Origin: Lindgomyces ingoldianus
Lineage: Eukaryota > Ascomycota > Dothideomycetes > Pleosporales > Lindgomycetaceae
DNA: 42,779 bases
Assembly: GCF_010093535.1 (NCBI RefSeq)
Contig: NW_022985253.1
Coordinates: 1-42,779, forward strand
Direction of reading: 5' to 3'
The translations under genes were made by a program, and so were the position numbers. Shown in pieces: positions 1 through 12,075 of this stretch; the stretch's first letter is position 1; each line of letters opens with the position of its first letter. The notes below the pieces were generated by a model that was not told the origin of the DNA, did no database searches, and saw only the letters and a program-made list of their open reading frames with translations.

Positions 1-58
1 GATACGGGGACCCTTCGGATAGGATCCGAGCGACCCGAGATGGAACGATTCGTAGAAT

Positions 59-689
59 CGTTACATTACTAAGTAGACTGTCTATAGAACAGCTTGTACT
101 TATTTAGTTACGCAGGCCTAGGTGTAAAGGTAGGATAGCGTTAAAAGAATAGATAGCAACATAGGTGTACAGTCTAGGTTGCAGTCTATAAGAGTCTTAG
201 AGGTGTTCGCTTATTATAGTTTGCTCTTAGCTGCTGTATAAGAAGCAGGGAAAATGATCTTAGAAAAATAATAGTTAGAGTATATATAAGTAGGATATAT
301 AATAGTATAGTGTCTTTAAAAACCACTAATACTACTTAGTCTATAGTAAAAGAAAAGACTAAACGTTAATTACAGCCTTTCTAGTAATAGTTAACATTAA
401 GACTATATACATAAGTGCTTGCGTGTTCTGCGCGTTCTGCGCGTTCTGTGCGTGCTGCTTTGCCCTGCGCGCACTGCATGCACAGCGTGCGCTGCGCGCA
501 TTTTACTGTAGGCAACATTCCCCCGGAGCCGTTACAGGTGGCTGCTCCGTCCGCACAACTTCGGTCTGTATTCGTCCGTGGATGTCACGTGATCTTTCTT
601 GTGCTGCCAAGAAGAAGTTCCACTACTGGTCATCATATAATCTAGTGGCCGTTTGACACTCGCTTATGGTCCACTTAGGGACCGTAACA
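59..689 (+). mobile_element. LTR copy (gypsy-like), related to the solo LTR at 41,857
   Basis: The stretch ends in CCGTAACA at 689 and probably begins near 59 (CGTTACA). It follows the same order of landmarks as the solo LTR at 41,857-42,462: GGTGTACAGTC, a GTATATATA block, AAAGACTAAA, TTACARCCTTTCTA, AAGACTATATACAT, then a tract rich in TGC/GCATG words. The left flank 1-58 is GC-rich and not identified. I see no target-site duplication around 59-689, so this may be one LTR of an element that continues beyond the window, or a rearranged solo LTR. The short open frames at 415-656 fall in the repetitive TGC-rich tract and are not genes. Confidence 0.6.
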
Positions 690-998
690 GCTCGCTTATA
701 AACTACGTTAGCCTATATATATTTAGATGATTCGAGGATGCTAATAACGTAGAGATGATTATAGAGTAGTAACAGTCCGTATTGTTTTATATATGAAACT
801 TTTCTGCTAAGCTTAGATTTAGACGTTGTTTTGTAAGTTCTTAAACTTATATGCTTTAGCTGTATCAATACTCGCTATGCTTCTTTTAGTTTCGAGATAG
901 TCGGCGTTTTCAACTAGACAACAATAGAACCCGTAGTTCAGTCCCAGAAAAGAATGACTAGGGAGCTATGATTGTATAGTCAGAGGAATGTGGTCATT
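690..998. other. intergenic, 3' side of the TatD gene
   Basis: Moderately AT-rich spacer between the LTR and the TatD stop codon. It would hold the TatD 3' UTR and polyadenylation signals. I see no gene or repeat in it. Confidence 0.5.
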
Positions 999-2207
999 TC
1001 ACTCAACCGTCTCTCCGAGCCCAAACATCTTAATTGAATTGCGCCATGCGCTGTCAATCTATTAACAACGCATGATGAGAGTTGCGTACGAGGTTTACTT
1101 ACGCTTCGCACACTTCCTCCACAGTCACGTCCTTAATCTTTGCTATCGCGTACGCGACGTGCGGTATTGTCGCAGACTCATTTCGGCCCTTGACCATGAG
1201 CCCTTTGCTCCACTTCTCTTTCTTCACAGCTTTCGGTAGGGCAGGTGCGCCAATAAGATATTGTGCCGAGGCGTGACTGGGACGCATTTCACACTGGAGT
1301 TAAAGTTAGTATTCCGTATTGATATATGAAATTTTATTGCTGTACCCAAGGTCCATCGGTCTCAATCTGCAGATGTTCAAGGGGTATTTGCCTGACTACC
1401 TCAACGTTCTCTTCCGCTGAAGGCTTGGCTTAGTAAATGATAATCTACGGGAATAGAGAGCTCTTACTCTTCATGCTACACCCATTGACTCCAACATCAA
1501 GCCTCATCTCGATTATACGTTGCATCTCTTCCACTGTCCCAGTGAAACTGTGAACCAGGCCTTTCTTTGGTAGCTGGGGGAGTTTTGCCACTAGTAATCG
1601 CTCAAAGTCTTCACTTGCTGCTCGTGAGTGGAGGAATAGAGGGAGTTGCACCTCAACCGCAATCTCTAGCTGGGCTTCAAAGTACTTCAACTGCTGGTCT
1701 TTTGGAGTCAGGAATAAGCGATCGTAGTCAAGACCAATCTCTCCAAATGCGACAGCTGCTCCTGATTTCTTGGCTTTCTGGGCTAGATCACGGATGGCAG
1801 ACAGAAGGGTGGAAGGGCCTCCTGGAAAAGAATCGAAGTGTTTTGCGGAGCAGGGGTGGACGCCAACTGTAGCGTAGCATATTCCAGCTGCATAATGATG
1901 TCAGGGAAATATCAAGTGAAGCGGTGGATTCTGACTTACGGTATGTTTTCGCTATTTCGACGGCATGTTCTGATTCTTTTAGATCGGAACCAGTCACCAT
2001 AAACTTTTTGCAGCCAACATCCTTGGCTCGTTGAAGAACATCGTCAAAGTCGTTGCAGTGTCTCCTGACCCCGTGATATTCGCCTCGAAATACGGGATCC
2101 CCCAAGTTGATGCCAATCTGAATTCGGTGTTAATTAGAGTCATTAGGAATGACGTGAATTTGTGCACTGACGTCAACGTATCTCAGTTTCCCTTCATCAC
2201 TAGTCAT
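999..2207 (-). CDS. TatD-family metal-dependent deoxyribonuclease (TATDN1-like)
   Basis: Six exons on the minus strand: 2207-2172, 2117-1940, 1887-1468, 1416-1346, 1293-1103 and 1050-999, giving 948 nt and 315 residues. All phases agree and all introns are 51-54 nt. The splice sites are GT-AG, with one unusual donor (GTCAGT, intron 1) and a perfect TACTAAC branch site in intron 4. The product is a TIM-barrel metallohydrolase. Visible family motifs are YVDIGINLGDPVFRG at the N-terminus (joined across intron 1), GEIGLDYDR with metal-ligand Glu about 121, FLHSR with His about 158, LVHSFTGT with His about 184, and ETDGPWC with Asp about 232. The C-terminal GRNE..TIPHVAYAIA block is also typical. 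Length matches the human and yeast members (about 300-420 residues). Known members are Mg-dependent 3'-5' exonucleases or endonucleases linked to DNA repair and apoptotic DNA breakdown; the role here is inferred from family. The start at 2207 is the first ATG that leads in frame into the conserved N-terminus. It is divergent from Vfa1 across 638 bp. Confidence 0.93.
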
Positions 2208-2845
2208 CACGGAAGCGCCTCCGGGACTCTTAGAAGCCTCGAAGCTAGGAACTACCAGGGAATATTAACTTAGAGAAGGCTACAACTGGAGGAGACCAAC
2301 TGAAAAAGTTTCCTCGCGGGGTTTGGTCGAATGAGAGTCGAAGGATAGGATCTGGTGAGCGAAGAGTTAGTGGTTGTAAGCAAGTTTTGCTGTTAGGCCT
2401 CAGTCTACACAGGGCAAGGGACATGTGATACTGAGGATGAAAATTGAAGGGAGAAGTCGGCGTTGACGAAGTTTCTTAGATGTCATGGCGGCTAAGCTAG
2501 CTAAATGTATACTAGCGCAAATGGCTTGCCTCGTTCGCCTTCAGCCTTACGCCCAGGCCCTTAAATCAACGACGTGCCAGACTATCGACGATTAGGGCTT
2601 ATCGTCATGGAAATCATGTCTGTAATTAGTCTATGAGAATTAATCCAACCCTTCATCGCGAGGGATTGAATCATGCTTGACTCGGCAAAACTTGCAAATG
2701 TTGCAGAGCTTATGGAAGTCGGACAAAGCAGGCTCCGAATCCGCCTTACCACCTCATACGACGCAATCGATCCTGGCTATTTTTTGTCCGCCCTCGTCCC
2801 TTTTCATCCAAACTCTCCAAACTGAGTAGATAAGGAGAATCGAAC
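2208..2845. promoter_or_regulatory. shared divergent promoter region of TatD and VFA1
   Basis: 638 bp separate the start codons of the two divergent genes, so both promoters and 5' UTRs must lie here. I see no clear TATA box at a convincing distance. The assignment rests on gene arrangement only. Confidence 0.55.
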
Positions 2846-3569
2846 ATGTCGCTACAGAACGTGTGGCATCACCGACGCGTTGCAGACGGCTCTGCAAAGG
2901 CGTGCTGGATCTGCTACAAGCCGTCGACAAGTGTTCTCATTACCCCAGATAATAAGGTAGGATAATCGATAGAGAGTACAGCATATGCTGTAGCTTACGC
3001 TTTGGTAGGACTTCTTCTATATATGTGTTGGCCATCTCCAGGACGGGAAATTTTGCCAACCCGACGCGGACGAGGTTGTAGCGGCTGCTGCTCGAAAGAA
3101 AAAAGAGGAACTAGATCGAGAGATCGAGGCAGTGAAGAGGGAATACGCAGAGAGGCAAAAAAGTAAGCTTGAGAGGCGTAAGGAGAAAGATCAGAATAGG
3201 GATAGGGACAAAGACTCGAAGAAGCAAGACTCAGAAGAGGACAAGGATGATGAGACGACAAAGGACGACAGTGTAAGAATATCTTAACTCCATGATGTAA
3301 GAACAGCTATTAACCATTGTGATCATTAGATCAAAGAACTCTCGAAGTCACGAGATGATTCATCGTCAGCGTCAGATGAGCCTCGCATCTACTCACTGAA
3401 CAAGTATGTTGTCATGATGTTGTTCCCTCCTATCAACTAATTAAATTCCACTAGGAGTTTCTACCAAATGCGGGTTGATCGGATACACAATGCTGAGGTT
3501 GCGAAGCGGAATCGCGAGAGACTAAAGAACCCAGCGAACTTTCCTTCAGTACCAAGCGGAAACCCCTGA
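2846..3569 (+). CDS. VFA1: Vps4-associated protein 1 (Vfa1 family, DUF1742)
   Basis: Four exons: 2846-2956, 3009-3272, 3330-3403 and 3455-3569 (564 nt, 187 residues). The introns are 52, 57 and 51 nt with GT-AG ends and consistent phases. The N-terminus carries the family zinc-binding region: CWIC at residues 20-23, then DFFYICVGHLQDGKFC supplying Cys43, His46 and Cys53. A long, highly charged, probably coiled-coil segment rich in K/E/D/R follows (about residues 60-125). The conserved C-terminal block IYSLNKSFYQMRVDRI with an NRERL tail ends just before FPSVPSGNP. In yeast, Vfa1 binds the MIT domain of the AAA-ATPase Vps4 and stimulates it during ESCRT-III disassembly at endosomes. Family and length fit well; the function in this fungus is inferred. 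The start is the only ATG ahead of the conserved MSLxNVxHxRxVA opening. Confidence 0.92.
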
Positions 3570-6500
3570 AGATGTAAAACATCACGATGCGAACATTACG
3601 CTTGGATTTTAGTCTCGTCCACATTTCCCGCAAGATCGAGAGCTGTGTGGACGCTTCAACTTCAAGCGGGGAAACTGGTCTTGGCATCACGTTCTCCTCC
3701 TGGTTCGCATTGGGCAGCCGACGATCCGATTACTGCCCCTCGCCCTCAAATTCCTTCAGCGACTTCAACCTGCAGTCAGCAATTAGCGGCCGAAATCTTG
3801 ACGTGCTTACCGTGGAATCAAATGGTACAATATCGCGCGCACCACGGAAAATGTTCCGTTTCTAGCAATTAATCAGTTTAAGCGCACTCTGCACTCGTCA
3901 ATCGAGGTGCAGACGAGTCTTCTGACCACACTCTTGGGAAGTTCCCACAGACTGGAGTGATCTTTGAGGATCCTTAAGTGTTCAAAATCCTTACCTCGAC
4001 ACTTATTTTGCCTTTAGCTTAGCAGGCTTTTATCAGCAGCTGATACTCTCTATAGATCTTTCCCGGGAATTTTTTTGAAAGTGGGTCCTGGGTTCCGCTG
4101 ATGCCCTAATAATGACCGTTCCTCGAATTCCCACAATCATCTTTCCCCCAATGCCTCTTGTGGGGATGACTTGCATTCTGCGCTTATTTCGCTTCAAATC
4201 CGCGTCTGAATCCGATGCCCGCTTCCTGCACTCGCATCCCATCAGGTGAGTCAATGACGGTCGCGGAATGCAGGAGCTAGAGCCCGCTACCATTTGCTCG
4301 AACTCCAGCGTCCGCAACCTCAGCATATCCCTTGCTGATGCCATGATAAGCGATTGGCAAAGGGGCTACCTGCACAGCACGCACAGTCAGGCCAAATGAC
4401 TTTGGATCCGCCTTGGCAGTCCTGCCAATGGCCAGCATGTCGACCTTTCTCACCGCTTATACCCTGGGGAGCTACGAGAGCGAATACAGCCAGTCCTAAT
4501 GCAGCCCAACCATCGTTACAACTTGTATTCTCTGCATTTGGTGTAAGGCTCGTTGCATCTGCGTCACGTCGCGATCACCCAGTGGGAATCGCACATCAAA
4601 GGCAGGGATCAATCATTTGGGTTAAATAAATCCTTTTCGCCCAATCCTTCCTTTCTTAGTATGCCGTCAGATAATGGAGAATCCTGCGCTATCTCAGTCT
4701 TCGCGTTGTCCTCTCATAGTCGTGCTCATTCTTTTCTCGTGATCTACTTCAAAATCGGACAACAGCTGCAGAAGACCGTTTGTTTCTTCCTGACTGGAAT
4801 GTCTGTATCACTCTCCTGTTCTGATAAAACTGTGGGATGAGCGAGGGTGGGATAGCCGCTTAAGATCTACAGAACAGCGCAACAACATGGATAGTTGCAC
4901 TTTAACTAGAACGTGGCCGGATCCCGAAGCCACAGTCGAAGGACTTTACTCCCACTATCTCCTTAACCTTTCCGAACAGGCCGATGGATTAATTCGCTCC
5001 GCTTCAACGTACGGCGGTATGCTCTAGCATGCATTTAAGCGCGGCCGGGTGATGATTCGCTTGCTGTGGGCTTTACTCGAACATTGTTTGACACAACGGT
5101 CAACGTCCCGGTCTCTGACTGTGGGCCAATCCGCCCCTACACATCTCAAACAGACGTCGTGCCTGTCTTTAATAGGGTCCCCAAATTTACACCCTGAAAA
5201 TGCGCCCATTCGGAATCATTGGGCTGCAGCTCCGAGATACGAGGAAAGGCACATTTGTGACGGGGAAACTCGTGACCCCTCATCGGTGTCAGTGCCTCAT
5301 GCACAAGCGAAATGGCGGTCGGGGATGGTGTAATTCCGCTGAACCTCATCATCTCGGTTCCCGAGTACCACGAGTAGGTTTATGAAGGATATGGCTCTCA
5401 TCTGGAAGAAGTCCTATCCTCAGACCCACAACTGTCCAGAAGGTCGGGGTGGTCTGATAAAGTTTCCTAGTGTAGTTATACTAGGTGGGTTCTACTATTG
5501 TTCCACTCCTTCTTTGAGCTTCAGATATCCCATTTGTGGTGGTTATATGCTATCAGAAATCTTGATCATTCGTAGTGCCTCCATTTCATGTTCCTTGCTC
5601 ACGATATGTGGCGTTACTTGGAAACCTCGAATCCGTTTGCTTTTATGCACGGAGCTTCACACTTCATTCCAAGTGCCCAATTTCAAGCCCCATCGGACCG
5701 CGTCCTAGTCGGCGTCTCTAGGGTCACAGTCGGCTAAAGTTGCTGTGGGGCTTGGGGTATGAGCGCCCTTTTTGACTTCCGTTTGCCACGCCTCGGCTCA
5801 AATTAAGGGGTAGCGATTCGGTCCAGTCTGTCTGCTTCTGAATGTCGGCAAGAACTAAATCACGAGAATCGGCAGCTCGCCGATTCGTCGGCACGGAGTT
5901 GTTATCGGGTACCTTTCTTTCTCTGACGCTGGGCCGAGACATCTCATGCTCCTTTGAGTTTCTGAGTCAAGCCAGTCTCTCGTGATTATTCATTTTAGTT
6001 GCGTGATCGAAATTCCTATCGAGGGGAGAGCTGATACCGGTACGTACCACTGCAAGAAGTGAGGTCGTTGTGTCGGTTATCCCTGTTCGTCTACTTTCCA
6101 GTTTTTACTCGTCTGGTTTCCCGAACACGACGAAAGCACGTGAATGCACTGACGAAGGGTCCCACAATCCATCATCCTTCGAGATAGATAGGGAAGGAAC
6201 AACAAGCACGGAAATCCCGCTGGACATGAAAGAGAACTCTCTTTATGGGGCTTCCAGTTTACCAACTTTCAGGCGCGCCTCATTCCTCCCAGGGGCGCAG
6301 CGAAGTCCGAAATGCAACCCTGCGAACATGATTACCAACGACGAGGAGCAATCTGCTGATTGTGACTCCAACAACGCCCCCGGTTCGGAGGTCCCCTCTA
6401 GCCTTGTCTCCTTCCCATCACTTCCTTCCCCAAACTCGAATCTCGGGATATCATAGCACATGTTACTGTCGAGAGTATTACCTGGAGTATCGCGTAACAA

Positions 6501-9500
6501 GACATAGTCATATTGCCTCCACCTCTTAGGCCTCCAGGAGCCCCGGAACACGCAATGGAGATGGCAAAGGAATTTTGATAGCGCTCCTCTCGAAGAAAAG
6601 ACTAACTGAACATGACATAATTCAGGATACAAAAGAACTCGAACCTTGGAACTATATCGCGTCGTCCATCCTGGATCTATTCTCAGACCATCTATCTCCT
6701 TCAGCCTACAGCAAACGCCCAACGCGGCCACACTCCCCCTCCATGATCTTCGGGATCGAACCTATGCCTCTGTACCACTGGCCCTGAACATCGTAGTTTA
6801 ATACCGGCAAAATCTCATGCGATCACCTGAGGAGACAAATCGAAGACCCTTCCGCCAAGCAAAATATCTAGACGAAGGAAGAACATCAGGCTCAAAATAG
6901 AGAAAACATGCGGGGAAGCGACACTACCTCGCATCACATATGCCGTTAAGGGAACGATATTTTCCATCTTAACGGACAATTTAGACGTGGACCGGGATAA
7001 CTTCATACCTAGAACGGCACGCGTCTGTTGGATGTTGGTTGTCTTTTCTAGAGATTTAGTAAGAAGCCTGTCAGGAAGATTTTGCGCTCTTCTGGCGCCC
7101 CGTTTGCTTGTCGAGACGAAGCCAGGGAAGTATATATCAATCAATTGACAGTCTATCTCAATACACCGGATCTTTGAAGAAAATTTTCCTCAGACTCTCA
7201 ACCTCTCACAAAGTCCGTTCAGCCCTCAGGAAACCGAATGAAACAAGTGCTACGGAAGATACGCAAGATACAACATCGAATGGATGAGCGAGCGAGCGAG
7301 CGAAGCGGCCGTCCAAGAAAAGCCAGCCACCCATGATCGTCCGTCCCGACCCTTCGATGTACATTAGCCCATGCCGTGCTCTTGTCCTGCTTGCCTGAGA
7401 TGCGTAGTAGAATTGACTGGTCCGCTCGCTGATACCTTATCCGGACTGCGTGAACGAGGCATGCGCGCCGCTTGCTTGCTCGGGTGTTCTATATCTCCCG
7501 TCTTGTTCAAACGCACATATACTTAGTGGAGAGTTTGGAGGTCAATGGTACATGCATCACTTACATGAGGACTCAGCCGGCCAAGATTGTGCTTGCATAT
7601 TTTGCGCAACGCTCACAGTCCTGTTTATCCATCAATTACGGGATGTGGGGAGCGAAAGAGAGTGAAAGCGAAGCTTAAGCTCGACAGCTCGACTTTGCCT
7701 AGCAAACAGCTTGTCCAAAGACATGCCTCCGGTTTAATTGGGGTTCACTATTACTCGCTACTCGACCACTAGCCGGGCCGGGACCTTGATAAAAGATTGG
7801 TAGCGAGAGTGCAAAGACGACGGGCGGAGTGGGGAACTTATGGTAAAGTATGACATAAGCGCTAGTCTGCAAATACGTCTTTGACAGGTCTAATGTGCTG
7901 CAGCTGCACGCTTGTGGCCCTGCGTTCGAGTCGTGGCGTTGGGAGGGTCACTGAGACTTGCAAAGGTTGGGTTGGTAAGTCTGAATGGCAGCGGATGGTG
8001 GATGGTGTTTGGCTACGTTGTCTTGGCGCGCAACCTGCTGTGATGTAACGGTGCGGCGCGGTCGGTGAGATTGAAGAGCGAAGGTAGGTCCCTTTTAGGG
8101 CTTTGTGGAGCCGGTTGATGAAGATGCCAAATTATCATGGTTCTTGAGGCTTTACTAGAATAGAAATGCTTCTCTCCTCCACCTCGGCATCTCCTACAGA
8201 CCTGATCTGAAGCAAGATTGATTACTTACGTTCGTTGATAGAAGGGGAAGTCCAGTCAGAAAGACATTGACCTTTCTTTATTTTACAACCCAGGTGGCAA
8301 TGACGTATGGCGTAAAAAAGCAGAAGTGAGCTCGAGCTTCAATGTTACTCTGTCCAATTCTAGCCAACATTCAATGCTCCCAAATCCAGCTTTCCTGAAA
8401 GGACCTCGGTGCATATTAAACATGCGTAAAATCGCATAATTAAAATATAATATCTGAGACATTTCTACAATGGACCCGAATGAGAAGTCGTGTAACCGCC
8501 GATGAATGGAAAAATTATTGGAATTTAACTTGTCAATATAGGAACGCAGACCCATGTCTTCCGTCCTCGTTTATCAAGAAGACTTGCCGCACTCTCGCCG
8601 TAAGCCCAAAGCTGGGGTACACATCAGAGACCCCGAGAATAAGGTTCTGGCTGACGGGCGTGTGTGCGTCGCGTGTGTGGGGTTCTTGGTCAAAGCTACG
8701 GGGAGAAGTCTGACTGTTTGCATTGATAATTAGTATTAGACAGCGGAGATTATGGTCGGATACGAAGGGTCAAAGAGATCTCAATCGAGTGTTGCGCCGC
8801 TCAGTGTTTCACAAGATGTGATCTCGTATGATGCACTTGCTCCATCGGTGGTAAAGGCTAGCCTATCAAAAGAGTGGAACTAAGGCTGAGGAAGGCATCT
8901 ATTACGTTCTGGTGAGACTACAGTAATGACCCGATCTAGCAGCCGAAAATATCTGTCGACCCTCATGGCGCTGTTGTGCTGCTCGTAGGGCGAAACTGTA
9001 AATAATCTTGATGTATTGCTATTGGGTCGGCTGACAGTCATGGGATAGCAGTCATGAGACAAGAAGAGATTTGAAGTACCTCGGAAACTCTGATTTTGAT
9101 TACGCGATTTGTAGGATGATAGGATAGAAGAAAGGTGCTGCAACGGCCAAGAGGCCAAAACAGCAGCATCGAATGGAGTGACAAGTTGACAGGAGAAGAA
9201 AAGAAAACAAGTTCAACAGGGAGGCTTCCTGTCAAAATTGGCGCCCACCAAAGACACCGGCAAGATGCACCAACCATTCCGGTAGAAGAACTTATGCCCA
9301 AGAAACATACTGCATGCTCGCACAAACACAGAAACAAGACAAGGGTCTAATGTGTGGCAGGCGCCTCCATATTGTTGATGTTCTGCCTAGTTCCAGCAAA
9401 GATGTCAAAGAAGCGGTCTGCACCTGTCTCGTTTCCGTGATATGCTTCGACATCCAGAAGCGGCCCCATGAAAGAAACGCCGTCATCAAGGTCATGAACA

Positions 9501-9804
9501 GTGCATTTGAGGTGGTACTAAAAAAAAAGCAAGCTCTGCAGAGCTAAAAAAGATGACGCCCAAAGAAGGCAGTGCAACGCAACTCTGGGGATTTTGTTGA
9601 GGAAGGACATGGCAAATGCAAATTCCAGGGCAAAATGGAGGCAGCTCTGACCCACTTCAAGAGCGGTGTATCATGAAAAATATGCTCTGCAGCAGGACGC
9701 TGAAACGAGAATGTTGTGGAAATCAAGGCAGGAAATGCCGTCCGCGACCAGTGATGCTTGAATGCTACGCTCAACTCAATTCGATTCCCAAGCCCCCAAA
9801 CGCC
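3570..9804. other. 6.2-kb base-balanced interval with no supported gene
   Basis: Between the VFA1 stop and the C2H2 stop I find only short, overlapping open frames on both strands (longest 162 codons, 6243-6731 minus). None has a recognisable motif, and I could not join any of them by plausible splice sites into a longer product. The composition is near 50% GC and lacks the RIP look of the right half. A small tandem (GAGC)n run is at about 7283-7303. The part next to 9805 should hold the 3' UTR of the zinc-finger gene. Non-coding RNA or decayed genes remain possible. Confidence 0.5.
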
Positions 9805-12075
9805 TCATGATTCATCATGTTCTTCGTCAATAACGCCAGGTTTCGGAGCTAAGGAGCCCATGGCAGAGGAAACCGCAATGGAGCCTACCGAGCCGACACG
9901 GTCTTTCGGTGGGGGTTCGTCCTTCATGCAAGCATTCTCGAGCATATTAGTCCACTTCCCGCTCGTGCCTGCATGGCTGTGCTTCAAGTGTTGCCGAAAA
10001 TGATCGGCACGGAAGAACTTCTTCGCCTGATTGCACTCGCCGAATTTGTGCACGTGATTAAGGTGCTCGGACCGAACATCCCAATTCGCGGGATTGGGAA
10101 ACTCCTCACCGCAATAACCGCAGATATCGGCTACGGTAGAGTGCGTGGGAGAGGGGTGGAATGCCGCACGCACGCCTGCCAGGGCAGCGCAGGACCACGA
10201 ATGACGGCGGAGATGTAACGAATTCTGGTGACGCTCGGCTTCATTTTTGTTCTTGAATCGATTTGGGCAGTACTGGCAGGTGTACTGCTTCTCTAGCTCA
10301 TGAATTCTGGGCGCAGACCGTCAGCCTGCACGTGCAATAGAGATAGGGAAATGGCGGTGGGGGATGTCTCAGGCGACACTTACCGAAGTTCCTCCTCACT
10401 GTCAAATTTTTTGGGCTTCTTAGGACAGCATTCGCAGATATAGGCGCCGGGCAGCCGGCTAGACACCGAGCTTTGTCTGGAGTGAAGTACACTGTCCGTA
10501 GACATTTTGCGGATTTGGGCTTGCTCGTTCTCAGAGAGACCGCGTTGGTGGTGTGGTCTCGATAATGAACCACGCGGGCTGGGATTAAGTGACCGACTAG
10601 CTGCATATGGAGAAACGGGGCCTAATTCCGCCTCCGCCGAGGGGGACAGTGCACTCGGTGAGAGGCGCTGCACTTCCCCGCTGTAACTGGTCACGCTGCT
10701 GGCGGTAGACAAGCCGTACGAGGAGGCAATCGATGCAGTGCGTTGACTTAGAGATGAGGCTGAAGAAAGGGACCCTTGGTTGGCGTGGAAGCGCGACACT
10801 GGCGAGTTGCGGCTGACCAGCATTTGCGCCGAGCGGCGGTGATACAAGTCAGTATTGCCGCCACTCGCCGTCGGCCGATCTTCACGAGCTGCTTCCGAGG
10901 GGGGCGAGGAGGCACGTCGCTTTAGCCCTGCCTTTGGCCCCATTTGGGACTCCTCAGAGCCTGACGGGCTGCGGTCGTTGATATTCAGGTCACGCATGCC
11001 GCCCTCCTCAACCCCAAATTCGGCCTCCAAGAACATGCTGTGATCGTAGCTTCCGCGATGGTGCTGAGAAGCGGTGTCATCCAGGGCACCCGGGGTGGAT
11101 ATGCTGCCGAACCTTCGCTGATGAAAGTCGGCAGATCCTGGGTCAAATACTGGACTCCGGAAACCCGAAAATCCGGGGGAAATGGCGCCCGACGGCGGCC
11201 ACCTCGATATGGGGGAATCAAGTGAGGGGTGCAAGTGGTCGGGCACCGACAGCGGCTTCAGTTGGCCATTGAGTTTGCTGAAGGACGTGTGCGTGGTAGT
11301 TGCGCTTTCCTGCGCAGATGCGGAGAGAAGGGGCGGGGCTGTGGTTCTGGTCGGAGTGTTAGGCCCTCCAATCTTGGAGAGGAGTTGCTTGTCGTAGGCA
11401 TGGGAGGAGCTTTCGAGGGCTTTCTGACCAAGCTGTCTCTCGCTGGTGAATCTGTTATCGCTCATGGCACCAAGTTAGTGGTCTGCAATCGGGTATCAAA
11501 AGGCACGAGATGATATCCCGCACGAACATTGAGACAGGTAGGTGTGGTACGGAATTGTACATTCGCCAGACCTAGGGAAGCAGATCTCACCTGTGGTTCG
11601 CGAGCTTCGGCCGAGTCTGGCCGTTGCGGTCCTCGTCGCTGTGTTGCTCTTGGTCGTCCAGGGAGCTCATGTCGTCAAAAGATCGCGAAGAGAGAGACGA
11701 GGACTCACGCGGTGGGAAACCAAACCCGCGTTCGCCACTGTCTCCCGACGTTTCCAGTGTACGCACATGCACCGGACGGCTGCCAGCTGCTCCCCCCAGC
11801 AGGCTGGAGCCAGGCTTGATTTCCACTCGGCGGCCAAAGCCAGCGTCATTGCTGTTACCCCATTGCCAGCCGGGATCTTGACCTTCGCTGAGCTCGCCGA
11901 TGTAACGGGGAGGAGGTAAAGGCGGGGGCACTTCTTCACGCGCTCGCGGAATGGCCATGGCACCTGAGGGGGTAGGGAAGGACGGGCGGCGGTGATGCGG
12001 CAGCGGGTAGCGGTGGAGAGACGCAGAATCATATATCCGTATAGACGGTGTCGAACTAGCGGGCGACATGGTCAT
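9805..12075 (-). CDS. C2H2 zinc-finger protein, probable transcription factor
   Basis: Three exons on the minus strand: 12,075-11,591, 11,451-10,384 and 10,306-9805 (2055 nt, 684 residues). Intron 1 is 139 nt with a CTAAC branch site just before its CAG acceptor; intron 2 is 77 nt. The first about 490 residues are low-complexity and rich in Ser, Pro, Gly and Arg, with basic patches such as LKRRASS, as in many fungal regulators. The fingers lie at about residues 500-640. A Cys-rich YICECC segment leads into YTCQYC-x12-H-x4-H, then ICGYC ending in HLNHVH, then a last unit GECNQAKKFF..HFRQHLKHSH. The finger block is followed by GTSGKWTNMLENACMK. The spacing of several fingers is non-canonical, with some ligands missing. 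Nuclear DNA binding is inferred. Three starts are possible: 12,249 (adds a low-complexity leader), 12,075 (chosen) and 12,069. I do not recognise a characterised orthologue, so no symbol is given. Confidence 0.88.

Noticed and set aside
4033..4344. Minus-strand frame beginning MASARDMLRLRTLEFEQ
   Set aside because: The start looks protein-like, but I found no continuation by splicing and no known family.
6243..6731. 162-codon minus-strand open frame, overlapped by a 128-codon plus-strand frame
   Set aside because: No domain, no convincing splice partners, and frames of this length are expected by chance in 6 kb of 50% GC DNA.
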